A DNA stretch of 64,000 bases from Lewinellaceae bacterium (lineage in GTDB: Bacteria; Bacteroidota; Bacteroidia; Chitinophagales; Saprospiraceae), in contig JACJYQ010000007.1 of assembly GCA_020636025.1 (NCBI GenBank), positions 278,501 through 342,500 of the forward strand, written 5' to 3'. Positions 45,012-54,385 of this stretch are shown here, piece by piece (position 1 is the stretch's first letter; each line of letters begins with the position of its first letter). The notes under the pieces are model-generated. The model saw nothing but the letters and a program-made list of their open reading frames with translations. It was not told where the DNA came from and searched no databases. The translations under genes and the position numbers were made by a program.

Positions 45012-46880
45012 TTACATTTTCATAAAAGCGGTCACTGCTTTTTCACGACCATTTTCAATGCGTACATAATATTTGCCTGCCGGAAGGTGCCCCAATTGCA
45101 AGGTAGTTTCAAAATTATCTTCTACGCTGAAGGACATTTGTTGTGTGCCCGATTTCATATCAGCAGGAAAAATCTCCAGGTTTATTTCACCGGCAACCGG
45201 ATTGTAGATCTTTAAGGTACTTTGGTCATTTACCAGATTTGGCACAAGTTCTAATCGTAGTTTGCCACCCCGCATAACAAGCGACACCCAATCTGTATAA
45301 GAAAATTTTCCATCAAAATCCACTTGCTTCAGGCGGAAATAGTGAACACCCTTATCGAGTTCTTTTGTTGTAAACGCATATTGACTGCCACTTCCCCGGC
45401 CAGCTACAAAGCCGATGTTTTCCCAGCTGGTAATGTCCGTTGAGTGTTCTATTTCAAACCCTTTATTCTCGGTCTCAGAGGCTGTTTCCCAGTTAAGCAC
45501 AGCGGTATAACCTTCTTCCCGGACTTTCAATTGCGTTAATTCCACTGGTAATCCAGCCAACTCCAAAACAAAGTCCTGAACGGTAAGATTGCCGTTGGAG
45601 AGCGTCACATCTACTTCCTGGGGTATATAACCAAATAAGCTTGCCCGGACTGTATAGTTTCCGCCATTCAGTAGGCCGGTTTTATATTGCCCGTTGACCG
45701 CCGTGTTTTCAGATACACTGGTATTCAGTATTTCAATCTGGACATTAAAAAGCGGATTGTTGTCTTCGTTTCGGGCAGTCCCTTCCAAATAGCAGGCCCT
45801 CACATAGTCGGCGGAAAAGATGAGCAGCTCGCCGTCATCGGTACCAAATTTCTTAATGTTGGAGGCAATGATGGTTCCGGAAGGGAAGTAGGGGTAAACT
45901 CCCCAACAACCCTGAAATCCGCTTCCACCGGCATCGTAGGTGTCATAATTGCCTACCTGGATCAGGTTGGCTGGTCGGGCGGCATCCACAATGGTGAATC
46001 CATCGCGGTACCAGGAGCTTACGGCAAAATCATTGATAATGTATGTATTATGGACAATAGAACCTGAGCCGGGATTGCTTTGAATACGGTCAAGCTCTGT
46101 TATGTTATCAGGGTCTGAAACATCGTAGGCAGTGAGATATGAGTTGCTTACCTCATCGGTGGTGAACAAGGTTGATCCGGAAAGCCAGGTGTTATGCGTA
46201 AAGGCGCCTGGAGTGGGTTGTGTAGCCAGCAAATTCGGGCTTGACTTGTTACTAAAATCAACTATGGAAAATTCCCCGGCAAAAATATGACCCGCATACA
46301 TGATGTCATTGTCAGCATAACCGTCATGCACATAGCCGATACCGTTAAACCTGCCTGCATAAGTCGGGTTATAAGGATCCGGCTCCAGATTAAAAACAAA
46401 CGGTTTGCCGCTGTTCAGGTTACTGCCGTAAATGTATAAAAAGCCGGCTGACTCATCAACATGTAAAGCATGTGCCTTGGTGAGTAGACCAAATCCTGGT
46501 ACGTTGAAAAAATAATTTTCGTGGGGAGGGTTTGGATCTGGCAGGTTCGTCAGGTCAATGATCTGAACGCCGCTTCCACCTTCTGAAACCACATAAGCGT
46601 AATCCTGATATGTTTTGATCTCGCGCCACTGATTGTCAGGGCCATTTACAAACGCCACTTCATTAGGGCTGTAAGGATCCGTAATATCGATAATATGCGT
46701 GCCATCAAAACCACCCACCAACGCATACTCTGATCCTCCTGAGGAGTACCCCCAGACATTGGCTAATTGTTCATCCGGAAAATCAACAGTAGATAGAAGG
46801 GTTACATTGGTTTGACACCAGCTGTATTGATTGGAAAGCCCGGAAATTACCAGCACAAGAGATAGTACAATTCTATTCAT
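45012..46880 (-). CDS. Choice-of-anchor B (LVIVD repeat) T9SS type A protein
   Basis: 622 residues. Signal peptide ending SWCQ; N-terminal LVIVD-like propeller of the choice-of-anchor B family (ANVWGYSSGGSEYALVGGFDGTHIIDITDP; EGGSGVQIIDLTNLP; HDGYADNDIMYAGHIF; HNTYIINDFAVSSWYRDGFTIVD), then a carboxypeptidase-regulatory-like domain (LEGTARNEDNNPLFNVQIEI), then a fibronectin-like strand region (LNWETASETENKGFEIEHS) and a type A sorting domain (LVPNLVNDQSTLKIYNP; GKYYVRIENG). Secreted by T9SS. The ligand is unknown. Confidence 0.9.
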   Translation of the reverse strand: MNRIVLSLVLVISGLSNQYSWCQTNVTLLSTVDFPDEQLANVWGYSSGGSEYALVGGFDGTHIIDITDPYSPNEVAFVNGPDNQWREIKTYQDYAYVVSEGGSGVQIIDLTNLPDPNPPHENYFFNVPGFGLLTKAHALHVDESAGFLYIYGSNLNSGKPFVFNLEPDPYNPTYAGRFNGIGYVHDGYADNDIMYAGHIFAGEFSIVDFSNKSSPNLLATQPTPGAFTHNTWLSGSTLFTTDEVSNSYLTAYDVSDPDNITELDRIQSNPGSGSIVHNTYIINDFAVSSWYRDGFTIVDAARPANLIQVGNYDTYDAGGSGFQGCWGVYPYFPSGTIIASNIKKFGTDDGELLIFSADYVRACYLEGTARNEDNNPLFNVQIEILNTSVSENTAVNGQYKTGLLNGGNYTVRASLFGYIPQEVDVTLSNGNLTVQDFVLELAGLPVELTQLKVREEGYTAVLNWETASETENKGFEIEHSTDITSWENIGFVAGRGSGSQYAFTTKELDKGVHYFRLKQVDFDGKFSYTDWVSLVMRGGKLRLELVPNLVNDQSTLKIYNPVAGEINLEIFPADMKSGTQQMSFSVEDNFETTLQLGHLPAGKYYVRIENGREKAVTAFMKM

Positions 46881-46919
46881 AGCAAGAATTTAAAAGTCAA
46901 CGTCTATCAGGGCTGTCTT

Positions 46920-46928
46920 GCAAAACTA
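46920..46928 (-). promoter_or_regulatory. -7 promoter element of the choice-of-anchor B gene
   Basis: Minus-strand TAGTTTTGC, 40 bases from the ATG at 46880. Confidence 0.6.
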
Positions 46929-46988
46929 GCAGACTTTGATAAAAAAACAGCAGTAAAGCAGCTTTATGTCAATTCTTGCTTCTTGAAT

Positions 46989-48101
46989 CTACATATCATA
47001 AGTGAGTTCTACCACATCCGTAACCAAATGCGATTGACAAGTCAGGATATAACCTGCTTTCACCTCGTCATCGTCAAGGGCATAACAAGCTTCCATATTT
47101 ACTTTACCGCTGGTTAGTTTGGCCATACAGGTGGAGCATGCACCTGCTGTACAAGAGTAAGGCGGGTCGTATTTTTCTTTAACCAGCACGTCCAGTATAG
47201 TAGCGCCATCCGGGATGGGGATTTCAAGACGTTCGCCATTGAGGTGAATGATGGCCATTTTTTCCGCGCTCTTTTTAGCAGAAGGACTGCTTGTGAATTC
47301 TCCCGGAATGTGATTGGCATTCACAAAATGTTCGGTGTGAATTTGCTTGGCTGAAACGCCTCGTGTTACAAGCGTAGCTTTTACATCATCTGTCATGGAG
47401 CCTGGTCCACATATAAAGTAATAACAATCGTGCTCAGGGCCGCGTGCCATTTGCTCGTCCAGGAAATTATTGACAAGCCGGCCGTTGATGCGACCAGATT
47501 TTCCCTGCCAGTTTTGACTGCTTTTTTTGAAGATGCCAAACAAACCGCCGCCTTCTTTTTTGGGTTGGCTTAAAACATATTCTACGTGCAGTTGGCCAGC
47601 GTAGCGTTCAGTCATACGATCAAGTTCGTCGCGGAAAATGATCTGATCCTCACTCCGGCTGCCATACAGGAGAAAAATAGCGCTCATAGGCTCTTTCTCC
47701 AGTATCGTTTGTATGATCGATTTCAGTGGTGTAATTCCGCTACCGGCGCCAAACATGTAATAGGTTCTGCGTTTATCCGGGTCAAGGTCGTTGTAAAATC
47801 TGCCGTCCGGAGTGGAAACCTCAATGGTGTCCCCGGTTTTTACCTGATCATTTAGCCATCCAGACACTACGCCATCTTCCACTTTTTTAACGGTTATTAC
47901 CAGCTTGTTTTCAACGGGGCTGGATGACATGGAGTATGAACGCCGCAATTCATGTCCTTCCAAAACCGTACGCAGCGTAATAAATTGTCCTTGTTTATAT
48001 TGAAACTTATCAAGTAAATCTGTTGGGATGTCAAACTCGATGCTTATTGCTTCACTCGTTTCTTGTGCTGTTTGCTTAACTTTTAGTTGAAAAAACTCCA
48101 T
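46989..48101 (-). CDS. Ferredoxin reductase-type oxidoreductase with 2Fe-2S domain (PaaE-like)
   Basis: 370 residues. Order: FAD domain (ELRRSYSMSSSP = RxYS motif; VSGWLNDQVKTGD), NAD(P) domain (FGAGSGITPLKSII; YGSRSEDQIIFRDEL; YFICGPGSMTDDV), and a C-terminal plant-type ferredoxin with cysteines in CTAGACSTC and LTCQSH. The layout fits phenylacetyl-CoA epoxidase reductase PaaE/PaaK, but no paa genes are in the window. It is divergent from an AlkB-type monooxygenase, for which it could supply electrons. In that role rubredoxin is normal, so this is only an inference. Confidence 0.88.
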   Translation of the reverse strand: MEFFQLKVKQTAQETSEAISIEFDIPTDLLDKFQYKQGQFITLRTVLEGHELRRSYSMSSSPVENKLVITVKKVEDGVVSGWLNDQVKTGDTIEVSTPDGRFYNDLDPDKRRTYYMFGAGSGITPLKSIIQTILEKEPMSAIFLLYGSRSEDQIIFRDELDRMTERYAGQLHVEYVLSQPKKEGGGLFGIFKKSSQNWQGKSGRINGRLVNNFLDEQMARGPEHDCYYFICGPGSMTDDVKATLVTRGVSAKQIHTEHFVNANHIPGEFTSSPSAKKSAEKMAIIHLNGERLEIPIPDGATILDVLVKEKYDPPYSCTAGACSTCMAKLTSGKVNMEACYALDDDEVKAGYILTCQSHLVTDVVELTYDM

Positions 48102-48128
48102 ATCTCTGTAATGTCATTTTTAGTGGCC

Positions 48129-48137
48129 GCAAATGTA
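48129..48137 (-). promoter_or_regulatory. -7 promoter element of the reductase gene
   Basis: Minus-strand TACATTTGC, 28 bases from the ATG at 48101. Confidence 0.65.
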
Positions 48138-48236
48138 CGGCTGCAAAATAGAAAAGGGGGTACGTGACGAGTGATTTGAATCATGGAATTTGCGTTATTT
48201 TTGGCTTTCCGGATTTGTTTGAGCAATTGAACTGCG

Positions 48237-49268
48237 ATGAAAGACTTAAAATATTTGTTGGCTTATTTGGTTCCTGTTTCCTGCATGAGCGCCCTTTACT
48301 TCAAAGGGCCCTGGGCATGGACAACGGTCATCCTGGCTTTTGGCATTATTCCTCTATTGGAATTCCTGTTGCCGGGCTCACCAAAAAACGCTTCCTCGGA
48401 ACAAGCAGAAAAGCTGGAAAGGAATCCTTTCTTTGATTATCTATTATATACGAATGCCCTGTTGTTATATGCCATTGTAGGCTGGTATTTGTATGAGGTT
48501 TGTTTTACTGCGATGGAGCAAATGGAGGTGTTGGGCATTACCCTGGCAACAGGAATTGTCGTCGGTACTTGCGGAATAAATGTGGCGCATGAACTGGGGC
48601 ATCGAAACACCAGGTTTGAACAGGGTTTGTCCAAATTGATGCTATTGCCTGCGCTATACCAGCATTTTTTCGTAGAGCACAATTGGGGGCACCATAAAAA
48701 TGTGGGTACAGACGATGATCCTGCCTCCGCGCGAAAGGGTGAAACCGTTTATGCTTTTTGGATCAGATCTCTTTTTGGTGGATGGTGGCATGCCTGGGAT
48801 TTGGAGAAACAACGCTTGAAGAACCAGGGAGCCAAAGCCCTTTCATGGTCAAACCAAATGTGGCGTTTTACCGTCTACCAGCTCGGCTACCTGCTTATCA
48901 TATTTCTGTTCTTGTCATGGACCGGACTGCTGGCAGCGGTCTCAATTGCTGTGACAGGTATGTTGTTATTGGAAACGGTAAACTATCTGGAACACTATGG
49001 CCTGCGCAGAAAAAAAATGTCAAATGGCTATTACGAACCTGTAAGCCCTGTGCATTCATGGAACAGCGATCATGAGATTGGTCGGATTCTGTTGTATGAA
49101 TTAACCAGACACAGCGATCATCACTACAAAAGCACCCGAAAATATCAGGTGCTGCGCCACATCGATGAAAGTCCACAATTGCCCTTTGGTTATCCAGCCG
49201 CTATGTTGGTTTCTCTATTGCCACCATTGTGGTTTGCCATTATGAATAAACGAACGTCACCACTTTAA
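48237..49268 (+). CDS. alkB: AlkB-type alkane 1-monooxygenase
   Basis: 343 residues, integral membrane di-iron enzyme. All His boxes are in place: HELGHR (about residue 120), HNWGHHKNVG (about residue 150) and HSDHHYKSTRKYQ (about residue 293), plus the NYLEHYGL motif. About six hydrophobic helices. AlkB hydroxylates the terminal carbon of alkanes or fatty acids, using electrons from rubredoxin and its reductase. No rubredoxin gene is adjacent. A PaaE-like reductase is divergently transcribed 135 bases away. Confidence 0.93.
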   Translation: MKDLKYLLAYLVPVSCMSALYFKGPWAWTTVILAFGIIPLLEFLLPGSPKNASSEQAEKLERNPFFDYLLYTNALLLYAIVGWYLYEVCFTAMEQMEVLGITLATGIVVGTCGINVAHELGHRNTRFEQGLSKLMLLPALYQHFFVEHNWGHHKNVGTDDDPASARKGETVYAFWIRSLFGGWWHAWDLEKQRLKNQGAKALSWSNQMWRFTVYQLGYLLIIFLFLSWTGLLAAVSIAVTGMLLLETVNYLEHYGLRRKKMSNGYYEPVSPVHSWNSDHEIGRILLYELTRHSDHHYKSTRKYQVLRHIDESPQLPFGYPAAMLVSLLPPLWFAIMNKRTSPL

Positions 49269-49297
49269 CACTCCCCAAATTAGTTGCCTGTTTTTCC

Positions 49298-49993
49298 ATG
49301 GTCCTGTCAAAAATCCAATCATTTTTAGAAGCGTACAAAGCCTGGTTAACTCAAATAAAAGTTCATCCCCGAATCCACTGGTGGGAGTCTGTTCAGCACT
49401 TTCAGGATCACTGGGATCTCGATACCGAGGACCCTGCTGCCATGTTCGACAGCTGCTTTTATAATTCAGTGACCAAACGACTTTGGCAGAAAGAAAACTG
49501 GGAACCTAAACGGATGATGCATGAGTATTGGAAACTCGATCCGTTGACAACCAGGCTGATGTTTGACGACCTCTTTAATGAGACAAAAAGTGTGGATGGC
49601 AGGATTGGCCGCTTCCTGTTCGGCTGCGATGCTTTGCTGAGCGATTTTAAAAAAAGCAAGGCTACCAGCATCGACAACAATCATTACCACAATGATTACC
49701 AAATGCTTGCCTTATACCTCAGCTTCCGATATCCGGAAACCTATGCACCCTATGAATTTGACATTTTTCGCGATGCCTTGCTTTTACTAGGCGCCCGCGA
49801 CATTCCGGAGCAACACGACCTTCCCAGGTATTGTAAGGTATTGCGAACACTCATGACTTTTATGGATAAGGATCCTGAGGTGGAAAAAGCACTCAGGACT
49901 CATTTAAATCCTGGCATTCATTTTCAGCCCAAAACGATGTTGATGGCAGGTGATTTCTGCTTTTTCATAGGGTCCGGAGGGGAATTACCTTAA
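49298..49993 (+). CDS. Uncharacterised cytoplasmic protein
   Basis: 231 residues, no signal peptide or membrane helix. Trp- and His-rich (IHWWESVQHFQDHWDL; NHYHNDYQMLALYLSFRYP), mostly helical. The segment YPETYAPYEFDIFRDALLLLGARDIPEQ recalls helical regions seen in some Bacteroidota restriction-associated proteins, but the match is only an impression. It starts 30 bases after alkB in the same direction. I do not recognise the function. Confidence 0.65.
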   Translation: MVLSKIQSFLEAYKAWLTQIKVHPRIHWWESVQHFQDHWDLDTEDPAAMFDSCFYNSVTKRLWQKENWEPKRMMHEYWKLDPLTTRLMFDDLFNETKSVDGRIGRFLFGCDALLSDFKKSKATSIDNNHYHNDYQMLALYLSFRYPETYAPYEFDIFRDALLLLGARDIPEQHDLPRYCKVLRTLMTFMDKDPEVEKALRTHLNPGIHFQPKTMLMAGDFCFFIGSGGELP

Positions 49994-50009
49994 AGTAAAA
50001 TTGATTTAG

Positions 50010-50456
50010 TTAAGCCAGATCGTGAAATCGCAATAGGTGATTCTCTGCTTTTTCATTGTAAATAAGCAGAAGCAAGGCATTGCGCTGCACAGGCTGATTA
50101 GGAAACAGGATCTTCACCGGATTGTGCCAATATCCCTTTTCTTCAAAAAATTGCAACTGTGGATGTCGGGGCTTTTTGAACATTCTGAGTATTTCCAGAG
50201 TTTCGGGGAGGGGAATGTCTCCGTAACCTTCTTCCTGAAGAAAACTGCGTATCATGTCATAAGTAATAGAGAGCTTTGAGCCGGCAAAAATGCTTCTGTA
50301 CACAAATCCGTCACTTATCCCTCCCATGTATTCAACATTGGCTTCCGGGAATTGCTCCCGCATTGGAACATGCGGTTCCAACGGAGCTTCGTGCGATTCG
50401 GCAGATTCGTCGGCCTCATTCCACGATACTTCAAAGCCATATTCATCGTACTCCAC
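50010..50456 (-). CDS. Uncharacterised acidic protein
   Basis: 148 residues, no signal peptide. Very acidic N-terminal third (EYDEYGFEVSWNEADESAES) then a compact domain (EANVEYMGGISDGFVYRSIFAG; FLQEEGYGDIPLPETLEILRMFK; HNPVKILFPN). Convergent with the previous gene, 16 bases between the stops. No family recognised. Confidence 0.65.
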   Translation of the reverse strand: MEYDEYGFEVSWNEADESAESHEAPLEPHVPMREQFPEANVEYMGGISDGFVYRSIFAGSKLSITYDMIRSFLQEEGYGDIPLPETLEILRMFKKPRHPQLQFFEEKGYWHNPVKILFPNQPVQRNALLLLIYNEKAENHLLRFHDLA

Positions 50457-50630
50457 AGGGATAATGTTTCGGCAAAAATATACATTTAAAACAAATTGTA
50501 AAATAATAACACAAAAAGTGTTTAATTTTTATAGATCAAGCACCGTGATCAAAATTGCATCTTAGTAATAATCTGGGAGTTGATCTGATCAAAGTGTTTC
50601 AATACATAACCCATCTGAATTTTTGTAAAA

Positions 50631-51896
50631 ATGAATGCCTATTTATTAACCATTGGCGATGAGATACTCATAGGTCAGATAATCGATACAAATTCTGCCT
50701 GGATGAGCAGGCAATTGAATTTGGCAGGTTTTACTGTTATCGGGAAAAGCAGTGTAGGAGATACTGCGGCTGCAATTATTGATGGCTTGAAACAGGCCAT
50801 GTCGCAGGCAGATATTGTCATTTTGACCGGGGGATTGGGACCCACCAAGGATGATATTACCAAAAAGACCCTGGCTGAATTCTTTGGATCTGACATGGCT
50901 ATGCACCAGGAAACATTTGACCGGATAGCGGCGTATTTCGAGAAAATCAAGAAACCATTGCCACCCACCTTGGGTGAGCATCAGGCGAGTATTCCTGTTA
51001 AAGCAGATGTTTTACTTAATAAGGTAGGGACTGCTCCGGGCATGTGGTTTGAGGAAAAAGGCAAAGTGGTTGTATCCCTGCCAGGGGTGCCTTTTGAAAT
51101 GGAATACCTCATGTCTGCTGAAGTGATACCCAGACTGAAAAAGCGTTTTCCGGGAAGACCAATTGTGCATCGCACCCTTCAAACAGTAGGGGAGGGGGAG
51201 TCCAATATTGCGAAAAGGATTGAGAATTTTGAAAATGCATTGCCGTCGCATATCAAACTGGCCTACCTTCCTTCACTTGGCCAGGTGCGATTGAGACTTA
51301 CCGGTATCTGGCCAAACGAAGAGGTACAGGTGGATTCTGAAGCAATTCTCCAAAAAGAACTGGACACGAAAATGGAGGAGTTGGCTGCCTTGTTGCCCGA
51401 CATCGTTTTTGGAAAGGAAGACGACTCGCTTCAGCGTGTTCTCGGAAATATTTTGCTGGAGAAAGGATTTCAATTTGGGACTGCCGAAAGTTGTACAGGT
51501 GGATATGTAGCGCATTTAATGACTTCCATTCCAGGTGCCTCTGCCTATTACCCCGGGTCGGTGGTTACCTATTCTTATGAATTGAAAACCAAATTGCTGG
51601 GTGTAAAATCGGAGACCTTGCAAGAGTTTGGGGCCGTAAGTGAGGAAACTGTTGTAGAAATGGCTCAAGGAGCTATTAATACACTTGGTGTAGATATTTC
51701 CCTGGCCATATCGGGTATTGCAGGACCGGACGGCGGACTTCCCGATAAACCGGTTGGCACCGTTTGGATGGCAGTGAGCAATGGCAAACAAACCATAACA
51801 GCACTGCATGTTTTTGGTCGTGACCGGTCAAAAAACATACAGTTGTCTGGAATCTACGGGTTAAATCTGGTAAGAAAGTTCTTGCTAGAGCATTAG
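50631..51896 (+). CDS. cinA: CinA family protein (nicotinamide-nucleotide amidase)
   Basis: 421 residues with both domains: N-terminal MoCF/COG1058 domain (AYLLTIGDEILIGQIIDTNS; VILTGGLGPTKDDITK; GVPFEMEYLM) and C-terminal CinA/PncC domain (TAESCTGGYVAHLMTSIPGAS; VVTYSYELKTKLLGV; LAISGIAGPDGG; PVGTVWMAVS). The second domain hydrolyses NMN to nicotinate mononucleotide in pyridine nucleotide recycling. Full length and ordinary. It stops one base before the convergent OsmC gene. Confidence 0.95.
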   Translation: MNAYLLTIGDEILIGQIIDTNSAWMSRQLNLAGFTVIGKSSVGDTAAAIIDGLKQAMSQADIVILTGGLGPTKDDITKKTLAEFFGSDMAMHQETFDRIAAYFEKIKKPLPPTLGEHQASIPVKADVLLNKVGTAPGMWFEEKGKVVVSLPGVPFEMEYLMSAEVIPRLKKRFPGRPIVHRTLQTVGEGESNIAKRIENFENALPSHIKLAYLPSLGQVRLRLTGIWPNEEVQVDSEAILQKELDTKMEELAALLPDIVFGKEDDSLQRVLGNILLEKGFQFGTAESCTGGYVAHLMTSIPGASAYYPGSVVTYSYELKTKLLGVKSETLQEFGAVSEETVVEMAQGAINTLGVDISLAISGIAGPDGGLPDKPVGTVWMAVSNGKQTITALHVFGRDRSKNIQLSGIYGLNLVRKFLLEH

Positions 51897-51897
51897 C

Positions 51898-52296
51898 TTA
51901 CACGATTACCGTTTCAATTTCAATCTGATTGGACAGGATTTGATGGATTGGGCATTTGTTGGCGATTACCAGCAAACGCGCTTGCTCATCTTCACTGAGA
52001 TTTCCTTTCAGATCAATTTCCCTAGTAATATGGGTGATGTTGGCGGCTCTGTCCCGTGTTACCAATACGCTGACATCCGCTTTTTGTAAGTCCCATTCCT
52101 TGCGGTCGGCGTACATTCTAAGGGTTATGGCTGTACAAGCTGCGAGTGAGCTTGCCAATAAACCACTGGGGTCTGGACCCAGGTTGGAACCTCCATTCTC
52201 TACGCTTTCGTCAGCGGTTAATTGGTGCCCTCCAGCCATAATTTGGGTTTTATACCGACTTTGGTCAATAGTAGCACGTGCCGTTTCTTTTTCCAT
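51898..52296 (-). CDS. OsmC family protein
   Basis: 132 residues. Both conserved Cys of thiol peroxidases of the OsmC/Ohr fold are present: SLAACTAITLRMYA and ANKCPIHQIL. The protein would reduce organic hydroperoxides. It belongs to the short YhfA/OsmC-like branch, so the exact substrate is open. It directly follows (minus strand) a lipoprotein gene and is convergent with cinA. Confidence 0.9.
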   Translation of the reverse strand: MEKETARATIDQSRYKTQIMAGGHQLTADESVENGGSNLGPDPSGLLASSLAACTAITLRMYADRKEWDLQKADVSVLVTRDRAANITHITREIDLKGNLSEDEQARLLVIANKCPIHQILSNQIEIETVIV

Positions 52297-52315
52297 AATG
52301 ACTTGCCTTCTTTAC

Positions 52316-52798
52316 TTAAAACAACTCTTTTCCGACAAAATGGGTTAAGCCACCTCCAATTTTGCCCAATAATTTCAGGGCGATCGCATACTGTTTGTAT
52401 TTGCGCTTGAATTTTGGTGCCAGATCAATAAGGTCCTTGACATACGGTTTCTTAATTGTTCTGACGCCAAGCGCCACCTTATCAACGGTATTCAGACTTT
52501 CCTGCCAATTGGCTGAGCTATCCAGTATCTTCTGCATGGATTTCTGATTCTGGTCGTGGTATTTTTTTACGTATTTAACTCCTTTTCTGGGATCAATGAA
52601 TTTCAGGTCCTCGTTCATGAATTTGATGTAATCCTGCACGAGTCCATCCAACTTCTGCTCTGGCGAAAGATTGCTGTTGGCCAGACGATCCAATTCTTTC
52701 TTGTGGGTCGAGAGCCATCTGTTTTGCTTCCAGGATGCACAGCTGGATCCAACCATTACAACAGAGATCAAAAACATAATTGGGATTGCAATTCTCAT
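52316..52798 (-). CDS. Putative lipoprotein of unknown function
   Basis: 160 residues. Signal MRIAIPIMFLISVVMVGSSC with lipobox GSSC (Cys at residue 20). The rest is helical and basic (NLSPEQKLDGLVQDYIKFM; PRKGVKYVKKYHDQNQKSM; APKFKRKYKQYAIALKLLG). No family recognised. Start at 52798 because the signal sequence begins there. 19 bases upstream of the OsmC gene in the same direction, so possibly co-transcribed. Confidence 0.75.
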   Translation of the reverse strand: MRIAIPIMFLISVVMVGSSCASWKQNRWLSTHKKELDRLANSNLSPEQKLDGLVQDYIKFMNEDLKFIDPRKGVKYVKKYHDQNQKSMQKILDSSANWQESLNTVDKVALGVRTIKKPYVKDLIDLAPKFKRKYKQYAIALKLLGKIGGGLTHFVGKELF

Positions 52799-52875
52799 AG
52801 CATTAAAAGGTTTATTTGTTACACATTGATTTAAAAAGGCAAAGTCAATCACTTCATACATTCAAACATCAAAAA

Positions 52876-52916
52876 TCCATTAGCTAATTATCAAATTAGC
52901 TAATTATCACATTAAT
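52876..52916. repeat. Dispersed AT-rich repeat (agctaattatca type)
   Basis: Two tandem copies of ttagctaattatca(a/c) between the AI-2E transporter stop and the lipoprotein gene. Confidence 0.7.
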
Positions 52917-54023
52917 TCAGTCTTCATCATCCATGTGATCAGTTAAGCGCTGCACAACTTTGAACTGGCTGAAGAATTCCCGGGCAATGATCCGAAGGAT
53001 CGTGTATACCGGAATTCCAATCAGCATGCCCACGATGCCGCCAATTTTGGCAGCTGCCAGAATTACGATGAATATTTCCAGTGGATGTGCTTTCACACTT
53101 TTTGAGAAAATGATGGGAGCCAGAATATTCGCATCCAGCAGGTGAACGGCAATAAACGTGGCCGCTACTTTAGTAAGCATGGGGATCATCAACACGAACT
53201 CGGTATCCATATTCGATGAAATCGTGATAAACAGTCCAAAAACTATCCCTATTACAATTCCAACGTATGGAATTACATTAAACAAGCCGCCAAAGGCCCC
53301 TATTAATAAGGCATTGTCGATCCCGAATACCCAAAGGGTAATGGAAGTTAGTGCGGAAAAAACCGCCATCTGGATCAATAAACCCCGGAAATACCTGGTG
53401 AGCACCTCACTTGATTCATTAATGGCATTTTGCACTTTGAGTTCCTGCTCATTTGGTACAAGTGCGTGAATGATGTCGGTAAACAGATCATTTTCTTTCA
53501 AAAAGAAAAAGAGTATGAATGTGATGGAGGCTATGGCAATCAGCATGTTGCCTGCAATGGCAATGAATCCCTCCAGGAAATCGCCAAGGAGGGTGGGTTT
53601 GAACCATTTGCGAACCAGGGTTTGTGTGGCATTTGCCAGGGATTCGCCCGATTCGAGCATGCCAATCTGATGCATTTGGGCGTCAAGTTGGGCGAAAGGC
53701 TCTCGAAGTTTTTCTCCAAAAGCTTGATAATCAATGCTTGCCAGGTTTCTTGCCTGAGAAACTATGGTGGGAACAAACAGTAAAATTGTACCGGCTATGA
53801 AAAGGTAGAATAGTAAAATGGTCAACATGGAAGCTGTTGTGTCTCCCATTTTAAATTTGCCCAATCGCACATGCTTTTTTAGGAATGCTACGAGAGGGTT
53901 TCCCAGCATCGACAATACCCAGGCAATGAGGACGTAGGTAACAATACCAGAGAAATAATACACAATTGCCCCCAGGATGACCAGGCCAAGCAGATAAAAG
54001 AAATTGCGGTTCAGGAAATTCAT
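52917..54023 (-). CDS. AI-2E family transporter (PerM/YdiK type)
   Basis: 368 residues, inner membrane, seven to eight helices. Family features: FYLLGLVILGAIVYYFSGIV at the N-terminus, a hydrophilic stretch (residues 90-150), the segment GAFGGLFNVIPYVGIVIGIVFGLF, and the closing LLDANILAPIIFSKSVKAHPLEIFIVILAAAKIGGIVGML..IPVYTILRIIARE. The AI-2E name comes from one member and does not prove autoinducer export; others are sodium/proton antiporters. The C-terminus is short and acidic (HMDDED). Confidence 0.9.
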   Translation of the reverse strand: MNFLNRNFFYLLGLVILGAIVYYFSGIVTYVLIAWVLSMLGNPLVAFLKKHVRLGKFKMGDTTASMLTILLFYLFIAGTILLFVPTIVSQARNLASIDYQAFGEKLREPFAQLDAQMHQIGMLESGESLANATQTLVRKWFKPTLLGDFLEGFIAIAGNMLIAIASITFILFFFLKENDLFTDIIHALVPNEQELKVQNAINESSEVLTRYFRGLLIQMAVFSALTSITLWVFGIDNALLIGAFGGLFNVIPYVGIVIGIVFGLFITISSNMDTEFVLMIPMLTKVAATFIAVHLLDANILAPIIFSKSVKAHPLEIFIVILAAAKIGGIVGMLIGIPVYTILRIIAREFFSQFKVVQRLTDHMDDED

Positions 54024-54252
54024 GTACGGGCAGATTTGTATCGCAAACCTAGCATAATTGATGGCTTGGTAGGTAACTGGTTTTTCAGGTATTTTATTTG
54101 TTGGGTTTGCATATTAAAGCCCGCTTAACGTCAAATTGATAAAAATAGAATATAACTCCTTTGATGCTGTGGAATGATTCCGGTTTTAAGGGTTAATCTA
54201 AAAATCGAGAAAAGAATATTTTGTAAATAAATGAATAATTAAAAACTTCCGC
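54024..54252. other. Intergenic region, nothing recognised
   Basis: AT-rich upstream region between the transporter gene and the candidate small RNA; no ORF or repeat seen. Confidence 0.35.
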
Positions 54253-54330
54253 TATATTTGTTCTCGGAAAGGCCACATGAAAGCACCGGTATAAACCTTC
54301 CCGCCTTGAACCATGCGGGAAGGTTTTTTT
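54253..54330 (+). ncRNA. Candidate small RNA or deoC leader ending in a strong terminator
   Basis: A -7-like TATATTTG (54253-54260) is followed at 54294-54325 by an 11-bp perfect stem AACCTTCCCGC/GCGGGAAGGTT and at least seven T, i.e. a complete terminator with no gene between promoter and terminator. A transcript of about 65 nt would result. Its position 55 bases before deoC also allows an attenuator role. The -33 element is not clear. Confidence 0.45.
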
Positions 54331-54385
54331 ATTCTATACCAGTTTTCCAATCGTTTTACTAAATAATACTGTTCGAATTTCGCCT

